Assembly (NCBI GenBank): GCA_937625935.1
Contig: OW569382.1
Location: 124,001 to 188,000 of the forward strand
DNA: 64,000 nucleotides
Origin: Tetramitus jugosus
Taxonomy: Eukaryota > Heterolobosea > Eutetramitea > Acrasida > Vahlkampfiidae
Direction: 5' to 3'
The notes under the pieces are model-generated. The model did no database searches, had not been told where the DNA came from, and saw only the letters and a list, made by a program, of their open reading frames with translations. Made by a program: the position numbers and the translations under genes. Of the stretch, positions 39,554 to 49,961 are shown piece after piece. How positions within the stretch are numbered: the stretch's first letter is position 1; every line of letters starts with the position of its first letter.

Positions 39554-40654
39554 TTATTCAAATACTTGATGATAAACTGCTGGGCAGTATTGCTGGATCT
39601 CTTTTTTGACCGGTTTGAAGTATTCTCGTAAAGATTGCTTGTTGATCTTGATAAACTCTTTTTCGTCTTCAATTGCCTTGGCATATTCAACACAGAATTC
39701 AGTGCAGCTAACTGGTATTGCGACATTTCTTTGGATATCCCAATTACCTCCAACATGGATAGCAGAGAAGTAGGTGGAACAATTAGAGGATGGAGATACC
39801 ATTAACAAACCACCAGACGTACCTCTAATAGTGGGGCATTGGTGATTCATATAGCCTTTTGTGCTGGAATAACTGCTTTTGCCACCGCTCACAATCTTTT
39901 TCTCAAAGGAATCCATTCCTTTTTTGACAGTTGCATATAGTCTACCAATGTTTTCTTCAGCTTCAGATGTATACCCATTTCCACCACAATAGTCTTCTAA
40001 AAACTTCTGCTTTCCAATGTAACCTGGATAAGCAATCACAAAACAATCTGTAACATCGTTGGAAGGTCTTGCAGGTAATGCGTACTTGTCGGTTCGGTGG
40101 TCCTTAAATCGTAGAAATGCAAAATCATTGATTGTTCCCCACTGCTCACCACCAATCGCGTAATCTGAATTATCCTGGAATTCAGTGAGAGTATCAACAT
40201 ACTTTGGAAGTAGTTCCATCTCGTATACATCTTCATCTCCAACTTTCACTTCATCGTCATATTGTGCATTGACGGTAAATGTAAAATAGACCTTATCTAA
40301 TGTCAAAGCGCCATCATGATGTGATGGCTTAATAACGTGCTGTGCTGTTGCAACTATCGATGAGGTGACTGAAAATCCTGTACCAGCGAATGCATGATAA
40401 ACACCATCTTTATCCTTGTACATACTTAACACTCTTCCCACACATTCAGCTGAACTTTCAACTAAATTGGTTGTGTGTTCGAAGAGTGAATGATTTCCCT
40501 TCAATTTGTTTCTTTTACTCAATTGGTATAAGTTACCTTCCATTTGACCAGTTCGAATGTTTTGTAGCACGACTTCACCAGAGCTGATACTATTTGCCCT
40601 GTGCGTGTACGGTGTTGGTCTACCTTCAAACTTCCATAAGTCTGTATGCTTCAT
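39554..40654 (-). CDS. Trypsin-fold serine protease-like protein, no signal peptide
   Basis: 366 residues. A chymotrypsin-like catalytic set is readable: His in TGFSVTSSIVATAQHVI, Asp in NDFAFLRF and Ser in TIRGTSGGLLM (the GTSGG form of the GDSGG motif). Spacing of about 90 and 120 residues fits a serine protease or HtrA/V8-like fold. The N-terminus (MKHTDLWKFEGRP) is not a signal peptide, so the enzyme would be cytosolic or nuclear. The first 80 residues and the last 50 lie outside the protease core. Its neighbours give no clue. The fold is likely; activity is inferred from the triad. Confidence 0.7.
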   Translation of the reverse strand: MKHTDLWKFEGRPTPYTHRANSISSGEVVLQNIRTGQMEGNLYQLSKRNKLKGNHSLFEHTTNLVESSAECVGRVLSMYKDKDGVYHAFAGTGFSVTSSIVATAQHVIKPSHHDGALTLDKVYFTFTVNAQYDDEVKVGDEDVYEMELLPKYVDTLTEFQDNSDYAIGGEQWGTINDFAFLRFKDHRTDKYALPARPSNDVTDCFVIAYPGYIGKQKFLEDYCGGNGYTSEAEENIGRLYATVKKGMDSFEKKIVSGGKSSYSSTKGYMNHQCPTIRGTSGGLLMVSPSSNCSTYFSAIHVGGNWDIQRNVAIPVSCTEFCVEYAKAIEDEKEFIKINKQSLREYFKPVKKEIQQYCPAVYHQVFE

Positions 40655-40960
40655 GATGAACAGATTGTGTTTAATGTTATTTTTTCGTAAAAATATCGTA
40701 AAATCGTTGATAGTAGAAGTTGCTCCACTTCACTTCAAGTAGCTTTTCAACAATAAAACATTGCCCGACAAACAACACATTTGAAATCAATGGAAGGACA
40801 TATCTCCAGAAGACTTCAAATTTCTGCTTGGATTCTGTCATGACGATTCCACCGTGGTTTGTTGAGAAAGTTCAAGTTCTCACATCATTGAACTCTCGCA
40901 ACAACAAGTTCCAGTTCCCACTTTTGATAAAAAAACAACAACCAGAGGAAGAGTAAATGC
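40655..40960. other. Divergent spacer between protease and basic-protein genes
   Basis: The shared upstream region of two divergent genes. Short plus-strand ORFs occur but lack features. Confidence 0.4.
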
Positions 40961-41857
40961 ATGACGATGGACCTTGCACATCATCCACAACATGAAGAAG
41001 ATGATCAACATACCACAGATCTACCAAACCCCAAACAGTTAAACAACAGAAGAGAACGCGGAAAACGATTCAATGTCTGGTCATCCAACTCTCTTCGAAG
41101 ACCAAAGGCACGTCAAGATGCACGTCGATCGGAGGAAACGATTGTGAGGCAACCTGTTGGTAGATTTATAACTAATGATACCAATAAGGGTATAGACGAT
41201 GGTGATATGGTTTCCGGCGTAGAGTACTCTTTAGGTAAGAAGAAGCGTTGGCTCATTGTGGACGAAATCAAGAAGCAACACCTGGAAAAGAATGAGATCG
41301 ATGGCCCGGATGAAAAGGAAAAAACTAGGCAAGAGAACAGTAGTAGTAGTAACGGAAAGGTGAAGAAGAAGCAGGGCGCGGGATCGAAGAAAGAAAAGAC
41401 CTCATCGAATAAGGAGCCAGAGATCATTGAAAAGAAGCCTGTGCCATTGGTTGAGGAGTTCAATCACTATCGAAGGAATAGAAGATCCAAAAATAAGATC
41501 AATGATCAACACAGTGATATCTACACATATGCAGACCAAGTATTCAATGCACAAAAGACAGCAGATGCCTCCCGCTCAAAGAGCAAGAAGAAGGGCTCTA
41601 AAAAGACATTGAATCCATCTGAAACGACAATTAATGGTGAATTCGATACGCATTACTATGAAATTACCTGGGCACCAAAGGTTAATGACAAAATGTGGAA
41701 CGACTTGGACGACCATGGATACTGGTCACCAGAGTTCGTGTTTGGCTCACCAAAGAAGAACTTTGAACAAAAGCGAAGAAGAAAAACAAAATTGTTAACA
41801 ACAGTGATGGAAAATGATGCCAAAGGTTCCATCTCTTCCAAGAATCGCATCTATTAA
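40961..41857 (+). CDS. Hypothetical Lys/Arg-rich basic protein
   Basis: 298 residues from ATG 40961. Charged and low-complexity for most of its length: RRERGKRFNVWSSNSLRRPK near the start, a Lys/Ser/Glu segment in the middle (GSKKEKTSSNKEPEIIEKKP) and a more ordered-looking C-terminus (THYYEITWAPKVNDKMWNDL, then YWSPEFVFGSPKKNFEQKRR). Several putative nuclear localisation clusters. No signal peptide or membrane segment. The C-terminal block with aromatic residues may be a short conserved motif. Not recognised. Confidence 0.6.
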   Translation: MTMDLAHHPQHEEDDQHTTDLPNPKQLNNRRERGKRFNVWSSNSLRRPKARQDARRSEETIVRQPVGRFITNDTNKGIDDGDMVSGVEYSLGKKKRWLIVDEIKKQHLEKNEIDGPDEKEKTRQENSSSSNGKVKKKQGAGSKKEKTSSNKEPEIIEKKPVPLVEEFNHYRRNRRSKNKINDQHSDIYTYADQVFNAQKTADASRSKSKKKGSKKTLNPSETTINGEFDTHYYEITWAPKVNDKMWNDLDDHGYWSPEFVFGSPKKNFEQKRRRKTKLLTTVMENDAKGSISSKNRIY

Positions 41858-41999
41858 AGTTATGAGCACACCGCATTGTATTCAAGCATTTCCTTGAATT
41901 GCGCATCATTTTCCCGATCCTAAAACCGCGCAACAAAAAGCTCTCCCACAATCAAATAGCAATCAAACAACACTCAAGTAACAATCAAACAACAAAATC

Positions 42000-43100
42000 A
42001 TGGGAAAATACGCACAACTAGTCATTGGACCAGCAGGTTCAGGAAAATCAACCTACTGTCGTTCACTATACGAACACATTATGAGTCTCAACTCCAATTA
42101 CAAGGGCACTCAGAAGAGACACATTCACTTGGTCAATCTCGATCCAGCAGTCGATGATGTCGTTCCAGATGACTCTGATTTCAACAGCGAATCTCTTCTC
42201 TCTTCAACCAACAAGAACAACAAGAACAACAAGAACAACAAGAATGAAGAAGCTGAAAAAAAAATTTATTCCTTTTCAATTACGGATTTGATCACATTGG
42301 AAGACGTCATGGAAGAAATGGAGTTGGGACCGAATGGGGCACTACTCTACTGCATGGAATACTTTATATCAGAGTTGAATGAATGGTTGAGTGAACACTT
42401 GGGTGATTTTGATGAAGATTACCTTGTTTTTGATTGTCCGGGACAGATTGAACTGTATACTCATGTGCCGTTGATGAGACAGTTTACGAACGAGTTGATG
42501 AGATTGGGTTATCGAGTTGCTACAGTCTACTGTATGGATGCACAGTTTATTCATGATACGACAAAGTTTATGAGTGGATCATTGATGTGTCTGAGTGCAA
42601 TGACCATGTTTCAAGACTGTCCTCATTTCAACATTTTAACAAAGTGTGATTTGATTAAGCAACAGTTGCAAAGTTTGAATGAGGACAATGGTGGTGGAGG
42701 TGGAAGTGGTATGTTGTCGTTGGACAATGCAGCCAACAACCCATTAGAGAAACAATCAGAAGTGAATTTGCATGAACAGTTGGAGGAGTATTTGGTGCCC
42801 GATACGGAAACGTTACTGTATCGGATGCAAAAGGAGAATACAAACTTTATGTCCAATGAGCGGTTCATGAGACTTCATACGGCGATTGCTCAACTCATTT
42901 CGGACTACAGTCTCGTCTCTTATCTACCACTGGACATTACTGATGAAGAGAGCATTGACTTTGTGTTGAACAATATTGATCATTCAGTGCAGTATGGTGA
43001 GGATCTAGAGGCAGCTGACCCGTATGAGAATGAGGATCAGGAAAACATGGATCAGGACTATGATGACGACGGTGATGACAACAACGACGAAACCTATTAG
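42000..43100 (+). CDS. GPN3: GPN-loop GTPase 3
   Basis: 366 residues. The N-terminal P-loop GPAGSGKSTYCRSL is followed by LVNLDPAVDDV and the diagnostic GPN loop in MELGPNGALLYCMEY. Further GTPase signatures are VFDCPGQIELYTHVPL and LTKCDL. The subgroup fits GPN3/GPN2 from the MGKYAQLVIGPAGSGKSTYC start. GPN proteins assemble and import RNA polymerase II. Two insertions are unusual: an Asn/Lys-rich tract (NKNNKNNKNNKN) near residue 70 and a Gly/Asn-rich loop after LTKCDL. The tail is very acidic. The start is the first ATG after a CAA-rich leader. Confidence 0.88.
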   Translation: MGKYAQLVIGPAGSGKSTYCRSLYEHIMSLNSNYKGTQKRHIHLVNLDPAVDDVVPDDSDFNSESLLSSTNKNNKNNKNNKNEEAEKKIYSFSITDLITLEDVMEEMELGPNGALLYCMEYFISELNEWLSEHLGDFDEDYLVFDCPGQIELYTHVPLMRQFTNELMRLGYRVATVYCMDAQFIHDTTKFMSGSLMCLSAMTMFQDCPHFNILTKCDLIKQQLQSLNEDNGGGGGSGMLSLDNAANNPLEKQSEVNLHEQLEEYLVPDTETLLYRMQKENTNFMSNERFMRLHTAIAQLISDYSLVSYLPLDITDEESIDFVLNNIDHSVQYGEDLEAADPYENEDQENMDQDYDDDGDDNNDETY

Positions 43101-43202
43101 ATAGTGATGGACTTCTTTATTGAAAAATGAATGTTGTTTTTTGGTGAATAAATAGTATCATTTTTCAAGCAACTAAATCTTGGTTGAGAATGAGTGCTTG
43201 TC

Positions 43203-46169
43203 TTACAGTGACTTGTCCATCGTGTCTTCAATCTTGGAAACACATTCATTCAGATACCTTACGACTTCTGCTACATTACAGCGATACAGATCGGTATGCA
43301 ATGGAGTCGGCTTCATATCACCAGGTAGAAATTCTTTGCATTTGTCCATTGACTCGAAAACTGAATAGATTGAATCAACTTCGCCTAGATAGGCAATAAT
43401 CTTTTGGTTGTTCACAATGTTCCTTCCGGGTATGTCAGTGCCACTTCCACCGCCTGCGGATCTCGATGTTGGCGAGGTACTATTTCCTCCGACATGTTTA
43501 TCTGCTTGGGGTGTTATTGACCGGTCAATGTTTGTACTTCGCTCCGTGGTGTTTTGTGCTTTCAATTGATCAATAAATTGGCGATTCGACAACTTCATCG
43601 TACTTCTCTTCAAAAGGAATATTCTAAAGGAGCATGTGGCACCAATCAAATAGAGAAGACCAGCAATCCAACCGAAAATGTCACCATAAGCTCTGTATCT
43701 ATGGATGGCTTGAGAGATGATACTGTTGACAAACATGTTTGTCGATGTATAGATACTCAAGGCAGTTGTTCTATCGTTGTACTCCTCGCACATGTGTGCC
43801 ACATCCAAAAACATCACACATGATTTCAGATAGGTTGTCGTTGCCAATGAACGCTTACCCTCTTCGTTGTATCGATCAGCTTCACGCTTCAGTGTTCGTG
43901 CAATGGATTCCTTTGTGGACCATCTCTTCTCTGATACTCCATTGTGAACTGGACTGGGTGATGCCTTGACAGAGGTCACTGGTGATGGTCCTCTCAAGTC
44001 AGTAGTATTCAGTTTGATCTTCTTTGGTTTTCTTTCGTCTTCGTCTGTTTCTCTTCCATTTGATCGAGTTTCTCTCTCACGCTTCGAGTCTCGCCTAGGC
44101 GATGATTCATAGTCATCCTTTCGTCTGTCAGATGTGGAGCCATTCTTGGAGGTTTTTGAGGAAGATGAGTCTCGTGACCTTCTGTCCTCATCTCGCTTAT
44201 ATCTACTATCTTCTGTCTTTGATCGATCATCTGTTCGCCTCCTATCTGCTGGACTTCTTCGTCTCTCTGGACTTCGACGTCGATCATAATCTCTCCTACT
44301 GTCAGACTCTCTCGTATCATCGTGAGAGGATCGTGAATCTCTGCTCGAAGATCTAGTAGAGTCGCGGTCACGGCTCGATCTATCAGCAGACCTCGTTGAA
44401 GAGTCATCGGAGCCTCTTCTTCTTCTGTCATCGCGGGAGCTCTCTGATTCCTTCTCTCTCTTTTCTCTGTCGCGACTCGAACGATCTCTATCCTCTCGGT
44501 CAGTCCTATCCTTTGCTCGTTCGTCTTCACGTTTGCTACTCTTCCTATTATTGCTCTTCTTACTGTCAGATGATTCATCATCGTTGTTGTTCGTTTCGTG
44601 TTTTCGACTGGAGTCAGTACGTGATTTCTTCTTATCATCACTGCTGGAGGATGATTTAATGTTGTCTTCTCCTTCGCTCTTGTACGATTTGGATGATTCG
44701 GAACTAGTGGTTTTTGTGGAAGAGGAGGATGAAGATGATGACTTGGATGAGCTTCCTCGTTTTGTCTCCGAGTCCTTGGAGGATGACTTTTGTTTTTTGC
44801 CAATCTTTTCGTGCTTACTATCCTCGGATGAGTGCTCTGGGGAGGAAGAGTCCCTCCTGGAGGAGTTTCTGCTTTTTGTGCTCTTGGAAAAAGTGGGAGA
44901 GGATGGTGGGGAAGAGGATTCATCATCAGTAGTATGATGATGATGACTTGCCTTACCTCTCACTTCATCACTTGTCTTGGTAGTATCATCCTTGCTTGAC
45001 CTATGATCAGACGTCGTCGACTTTTTCTTTTCAATGTTATGTTGTTCTACAGTGTCGACATGGTTCTGTGTTGCTGCTGCCGTTGTTGCTGTACTCGTTT
45101 CAGTCCTTGTCTTTGGTTTTGTTACAATTTTTACAGTTTTCGCTGGAGGAGCAGGCGTTGTTTCTGATGGCTTTGCGTTCACTGATGATCGCTTTGTCTG
45201 AGAGGTATTCGTCAATGGCACAGGACGATACGATTCTTCTTCTGATTCTTCTTCAGAGTCATTGAATGCGTCCAATTCTGGTGATTTTGCATCTTGATCA
45301 CGACTCGTCGTCGTTGTTGTTGTCTTTTTCAGGGAGTGCGTTTCATTTGCATGGTGTCCATTTGTTGTTGCTGGGTTCTTTCCATTGTGAGATAGGAAGC
45401 TTGGAGGTGGTTGTTGTCTTCTTTGTTGGATCTTGGCGCTTGTCGACTGTAGTTTATCATGTGGAATATCTAGGAGTGGAGAAAGGAGTGTTGGACAGTC
45501 TGATATGGCTTGTATTCGCTGTGTGTGTTTCATAGGAAAAGAAATGAATTGTTGTGTTGGTGTTGTTAGTCACAATAGTTTCATTGTTTTGGGGCACAAA
45601 CGTTCAAATTGCTCACATCTCTATATGAGAGGGAGATTTTTCATCAAAGTGTGAGAAACATACCTTGTATAGTGTGTTGGGACTCTCAGGCAGAGCATCA
45701 CTTGACTTGTTGCTCTTGGACGCGAGATTATCCTTTTGTTTCGATTGCTCTAGGAACATCATCATTGTAGGAGCACTGTTAAACATACTACTATTATATT
45801 ATATATATATATATATACATGAGAGCATAGTGAGTTAGAAGAATGTTCATATTGTCACATGAGAGAAAAACACAAACGACAAAAAATTGTCAAGTGTGAT
45901 AATAATAATAATGATGATGATTACCTTCTTGAAGTGTTGTTGACAGCAGAACTTGTTGTTGTTGTTGTGGATGATGATGGAGCTGTTGTTGTGCTATGAA
46001 GACTCGTACTACTGGGAGGAAGCATAGTGGGAGGACGAGAACCCATGCTCAGAAAGCTCCCAGATTCCTTCACATTGATACCACCATAGACTCTTTCATT
46101 GTTGGATCTAAAAGTGGGTTGGAGCTTGTGCATCTCCTTGAGATTTTTGATTTTATCGTCCAAGCTCAT
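43203..46169 (-). CDS. Ser/Arg-rich protein with AF4/FMR2-type C-terminal domain (three exons)
   Basis: Exons: 45925-46169, 45664-45775 and 43203-45518, totalling 891 codons (890 aa). Junctions are AG|GTAATC...TTTAACAG|TG and AAG|GTATGT...ACACACAG|CG. The middle is a long disordered Ser/Arg/Asp/Lys region (RSSRDRDSTRSSSRDSRSSH) like SR-type and transcription-elongation proteins. The C-terminus (about residue 660 onward) is helical: LKREADRYNEEGKRSLATTT, SIYTSTNMFVNSIISQAI and FRIFLLKRSTMKLSNRQFID. A Ser/Gly linker and PTPLHTDLYRCNVAEVVRYL follow. This order of helices resembles the C-terminal homology domain of AF4/FMR2 proteins, scaffolds of the super elongation complex. The homology claim is from memory. 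Confidence 0.6.
45799..45818. repeat. (AT)n dinucleotide repeat in an intron
   Basis: A run of about 19-20 alternating A/T bases, in the first intron of the AF4-like gene. A microsatellite, probably length-variable. Confidence 0.8.
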
Positions 46170-46638
46170 GTTATTGTTGGTTGTTTGGTTTTGTTGTTGT
46201 TGTTGTTGTGAATGTATGTGAAAGCTTTCAAGTGTTGGTTGTGGTTGTTGTTATTGTTGTTTCTGTGGAAGAATTTTTGCGACTGTTGCGTTTTGGTCAA
46301 CAACGAGAAATGTTGTAGAAGAGGTGGCGATGGTGGAAAGGTTTGTGTGGATTGAGTTCGTGGTGGTGGTTTGTGGTTGGTTGGTGGTTGTCACGATAGA
46401 GTGTGGATGTTGTTTTTTTGAGTATTGTTTATCTCTGATGCTTTTTCCAAGTTTTCTCTTCTATCCCGCGCTTGAGGTTTTTGTTGTTTGCTGCTCTTTT
46501 CCTGTTTCTGATGCAAACTTTGTGCTTTTTTTGCTTGTTGCGCTCTGTCTCTCAGAGAAATAACGATTTTTTGACATTTGCAATCTCCAATCAAGCACCG
46601 AGTCAACAGAATAGAACAGGAAACACATTGGAATTAAG
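46170..46638. other. Divergent promoter region (AF4-like / PTRHD1)
   Basis: This 469-bp region between divergent genes contains (TTG)n simple repeats at 46191-46210 and 46228-46260, which are CAA-rich when read as the leader of the minus-strand gene. No other coding sequence is called; the ORFs here are low-complexity. Confidence 0.45.
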
Positions 46639-47234
46639 ATGGCACAAGTGACTGAAGAGCAACCGTTGACAACAACGAAGAAGAAGGATATCATTGTCCA
46701 ATACCTGATTGTGCGCCGAGATTTACTCGAGGAGCTAAAATGGCCGACCGGAAGCGTCATTAGCCAAGCGTGTCATGCATCTGTCGCAGGTATGTACGAG
46801 ATCAATATCGGAAACTCCTCAAGTCGAGTTTCTATTCGTGTTGTCTATAAACGTGTTGCACGAGTCTACACATTGTCGTAGTAGTTGTTTGGTTGCTAAT
46901 TACAAAAAAATTTCATTTCCGTTTTTTGTAATTTCTTTCGCTTGCGTTGTAATACACAGTGGTTGCCGAGAATATAAATGATCCATTTGTGCAAGAGTAC
47001 GTCTCTCCTAACAACATTAACCAAATGCACAAGGTTGTAATGCAGGTGAACGATGAGGAACAACTACGAAAGTTACACACAACTTTGGAAGACAAACAAA
47101 TTGTCCATAGAATGTGGGTAGAACAACCCGAGAATTTCCCAACAGGTAAGCAAAAATATCTCTTTCCTTTACTCACACAACTCGACTTAACACAACTCTT
47201 GTAAGCCATTGCTATAAAACCATACCCAAGGTGA
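46639..47234 (+). CDS. PTRHD1: Peptidyl-tRNA hydrolase-like protein PTRHD1 (three exons)
   Basis: Exons: 46639-46789, 46960-47145 and 47206-47234, 122 codons in total (121 aa), all GT-AG. The protein is of PTH2 fold: IIVQYLIVRRDLLEELKWPT then SVISQACHASVA, a helix with MHKVVMQVNDEEQLRKLHTTL, and WVEQPENFPT joined by the last exon to AIAIKPYPR. The end PENFPTAIAIKPYPR matches the family (PEN-x-PT-x-[IL]A-x-[KR]-PY). PTH2 enzymes release peptides from peptidyl-tRNA; PTRHD1 is a poorly characterised relative. Without the 29-nt last exon the protein would lose its closing strand. Confidence 0.85.
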
Positions 47235-47402
47235 ATGGTCCAAAAGTTCTTGAAAAAACTCAAGCTTTTCGCTTAAGATTCTCCAAACAACATAGAATAT
47301 GTCAGAAGGTATCTGAATATCTGGCAGTGGAAATAAACTGAACCGCCTTTATCGGAATTGTCCGTCGTTCTACGAAAAATATCTCACATCTCTCGTTCAA
47401 AA

Positions 47403-48283
47403 ATGAAGCCCAGTCGATTTATAGTCATTCTCTTCATTGCCTGTTTAAGTATATTGAACTATATCCACTGTTTTGATGAAACAAATTTCACTTTACCTGC
47501 GTATGACAACTGTGTATTGATTGGAGAAGACAAGAATGTATTTCAATGGAGCATCCGAGGTGAGATGATCTATGGAAGAGCCATTGGATTAGGCGCAGGG
47601 GAAAATGGATGGACTGCTATTGGATTCAGCAGCGGTAAGAGCTTGGTTCATAATTTTTGATAATATATCGTCAATATCAATCTGACACTCTATCTCAAAT
47701 AGGATATGCCTATGAGGAGAAACCTGTTGAAGTTGATGTTGCCGGTGTTCCCAAGATGAAAGGAGCTACGATCTACATGGGATACAAAGATCCGCTGAAT
47801 AATATTGCTATCAATGAGTATTTTGCTACAAGTTACCAACAGCCCTACACTATACCAGAAGACATGTACAAGCTTAATATTTCGCTTGGTAGAGCAGGGC
47901 TTGGTGAATCTGGAGCGTTTCACTTGGTATTTGCGCGACCTCTGACCACAACTGATAACTATCCGCAGTACTATCAGTTTGTCCCAGGGGACAAGTCGAA
48001 CCTGTTGTTTGCCAAGCACCCAACATACACCCCATCAAATCCAAATGACTTTGAAAGACATTCCATTGCCGAACTTAGAAAGATTGATTTCTTTGCGAGT
48101 TACAGAGAGTGCAGTTCAGTACCACCAGCAACACTCATTCTGCCAAGCTATCAGTCGGTGTTGAACATTACGTCAGAAGAGGTGCATATCAGAGGTGAAG
48201 GTCATCCAGCAGGAGGACCATCCTTGTTTATTCTGTTGATTGCCTTGGTTCTTGCTATCATTACTACCCTCATTCTCCCTTAG
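47403..48283 (+). CDS. DOMON-domain membrane protein (two exons)
   Basis: Exons 47403-47634 and 47703-48283 (intron donor G|GTAAGA, acceptor CAAATAG) give 270 residues. The N-terminus is a signal peptide: MKPSRFIVILFIACLSILNY before HCFDETNF. The ectodomain matches DOMON: VFQWSIRGEMIYGRAIGLGA, ENGWTAIGFSSG|GYAYEEK, VAGVPKMKGATIYMGYKD and AFHLVFARPLTT. DOMON domains bind haem or sugars and occur in extracellular redox proteins. The end (GGPSLFILLIALVLAIITTL) is a hydrophobic segment, consistent with a GPI-anchor signal or a single membrane anchor. A DOMON without cytochrome b561 helices is likely a cell-surface protein. Confidence 0.75.
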
Positions 48284-48593
48284 TGCTCAGGTCAACCAAT
48301 TAGTGACCAACATCACGCAATACAAAAAAGAGTACTCACTTGTATTTTTGTGTCATGTGCTGTTCTTCCTTATTTTTAGACATCGGATGATCCGGATCAC
48401 TTTTTTCGAGCCGGCGTGATCATGGAATGTTGGAAGGATTCCAGTTTTCTGTTTCCCCAAAAAATCTCCTGGGAAAGAAAGCTCGATTATCCTTGGCTTC
48501 CCTTTAATAACACACCATCCCACCCAGCAACAACAAAAGAAAAACAACAACAACAACACAATACTACGATAAAATCACAGATCTGAACACAAC
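48284..48593. other. Spacer and CAA-rich leader of the BAR gene
   Basis: Trailer of the DOMON gene, and from about 48525 a CAA-rich leader before the ATG at 48594. I see nothing else. Confidence 0.45.
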
Positions 48594-49682
48594 ATGCACG
48601 GATTCAAGAAAGCCATTGGAAGAACCACACAAAAGGTAAAGAGAACTGTTCGCAGTCAATCTGCTCACAAGGATCCAGAGTTTGACATGCTCATGCACAG
48701 TGTGAACCAACAAGAGAAGACATTGACTCAATTCGATAAGCACATTGTCGAGTTGACCAGAAGCTTGGAAGCACAAGTTACGATTGCCAGAAGTATGATC
48801 CACGACTACAGAATGGTCTACTCCAAGGAAGGTGTCACTGTATCTGCCACATCCATGTCACGAGATGACGATCATGAACTTGTGAACCAATTGGCACCAA
48901 TTGTGGAGAAGATGGACAGAGAAGTCGTTAGACCATTTATTGACAAGTGCAGCACAAGAGTTCAACAACCAATTCGTGAATATGTTGCAGAGTTGTCAGA
49001 GGCCAAGACTGGCATTACCAAGACAAGACACAACAAGTTGTTGGACTATGAAATGTACAGAGACAAGTACAACAACGCATCTACCAACACAAAGTTCACT
49101 GTTCAACAAGTAGAGGAAGCACGTATGGCATTTGAGAATGCAAGAGTTTCCTTCGATGAGATTGATCAACAAGTGAAGCACATGTTGAGAGAAGTTGTCG
49201 TCAAGAGATACACTGTTTTCCATCCTTTGGTCGCTTCTCTGTATGGTGAAATGTTGGCCGAGTACTATGAATCATTGGCTTCATTTGGATCTCTCATGAG
49301 AAGAATTCGTTCCACTAGAGCGCCAGAAACCGTCATGCCTGAGCCATTCCGTTGGGGTGGTGACGCTGATTTTGAACCTGAGCCTTATCCTACGACATCC
49401 TCCTATACTAGCACTACAACTACTACCACTCATGTTTTGCCACCCAACCCTACTAGAGTCACTCCACCTGTTCCAAGCTTTGGAGGTGTCGTACCACCAC
49501 ACTTGAACAAGGAGTGGTACTTCTTGGATGCCAACAATGAACAGAGAGGACCTGTGGCTGTTCCAGACTTGAAGCGATTGTTCAGAAGTGGTGAAGTCAA
49601 TGCCAATACTTATATTGTGACTGAAGGTATGGGCAATTGGGAGATCCTAGGAGCCCACGAGTTGAACAAGTACGTGCAATAG
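48594..49682 (+). CDS. BAR-domain protein with C-terminal GYF_2 domain
   Basis: 362 residues, single exon. The N-terminus has an amphipathic start (MHGFKKAIGRTTQKVKRTVR) as in N-BAR proteins. Three long helices form a BAR-like fold: NQQEKTLTQFDKHIVELTRS, LVNQLAPIVEKMDREVVRPF and VEEARMAFENARVSFDEIDQ. A Thr/Pro linker (about residues 255-305) leads to a GYF_2-like domain: EWYFLDANNEQRGPVAVPDL and NTYIVTEGMGNWEILGAHEL. BAR domains bend or sense curved membranes; GYF_2 likely binds protein partners. BAR followed by GYF_2 is an unusual pairing as far as I know. Confidence 0.75.
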   Translation: MHGFKKAIGRTTQKVKRTVRSQSAHKDPEFDMLMHSVNQQEKTLTQFDKHIVELTRSLEAQVTIARSMIHDYRMVYSKEGVTVSATSMSRDDDHELVNQLAPIVEKMDREVVRPFIDKCSTRVQQPIREYVAELSEAKTGITKTRHNKLLDYEMYRDKYNNASTNTKFTVQQVEEARMAFENARVSFDEIDQQVKHMLREVVVKRYTVFHPLVASLYGEMLAEYYESLASFGSLMRRIRSTRAPETVMPEPFRWGGDADFEPEPYPTTSSYTSTTTTTTHVLPPNPTRVTPPVPSFGGVVPPHLNKEWYFLDANNEQRGPVAVPDLKRLFRSGEVNANTYIVTEGMGNWEILGAHELNKYVQ

Positions 49683-49961
49683 AACTTACACAGTGCTTCA
49701 CAAATCATAATCATTTGATTACAATTTTGTAAATACATTTTCATGAATTCCATCCAAAGCAATACGTTTTGCCACCTTACGTCATGAGTCGGTCAATTTT
49801 TCTTGTCAAAATTTCCGGCGAATGATCAAACAGCGGATAAACACAAACTCGTTGCGCACCAACCACAGTCCGACACGAAAAAAAAACCAAAAAAAAAACC
49901 AAAAAAAAAACGAAGACAAACAACAGAACAACAACAACATAGCAACTATACATTACTGAAA

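Noticed and set aside
44009-44926. 305-codon minus-strand ORF inside the Ser/Arg-rich gene
   Set aside because: It is a second frame of the same SR-repeat DNA on the same strand; repetitive codons open several frames at once.
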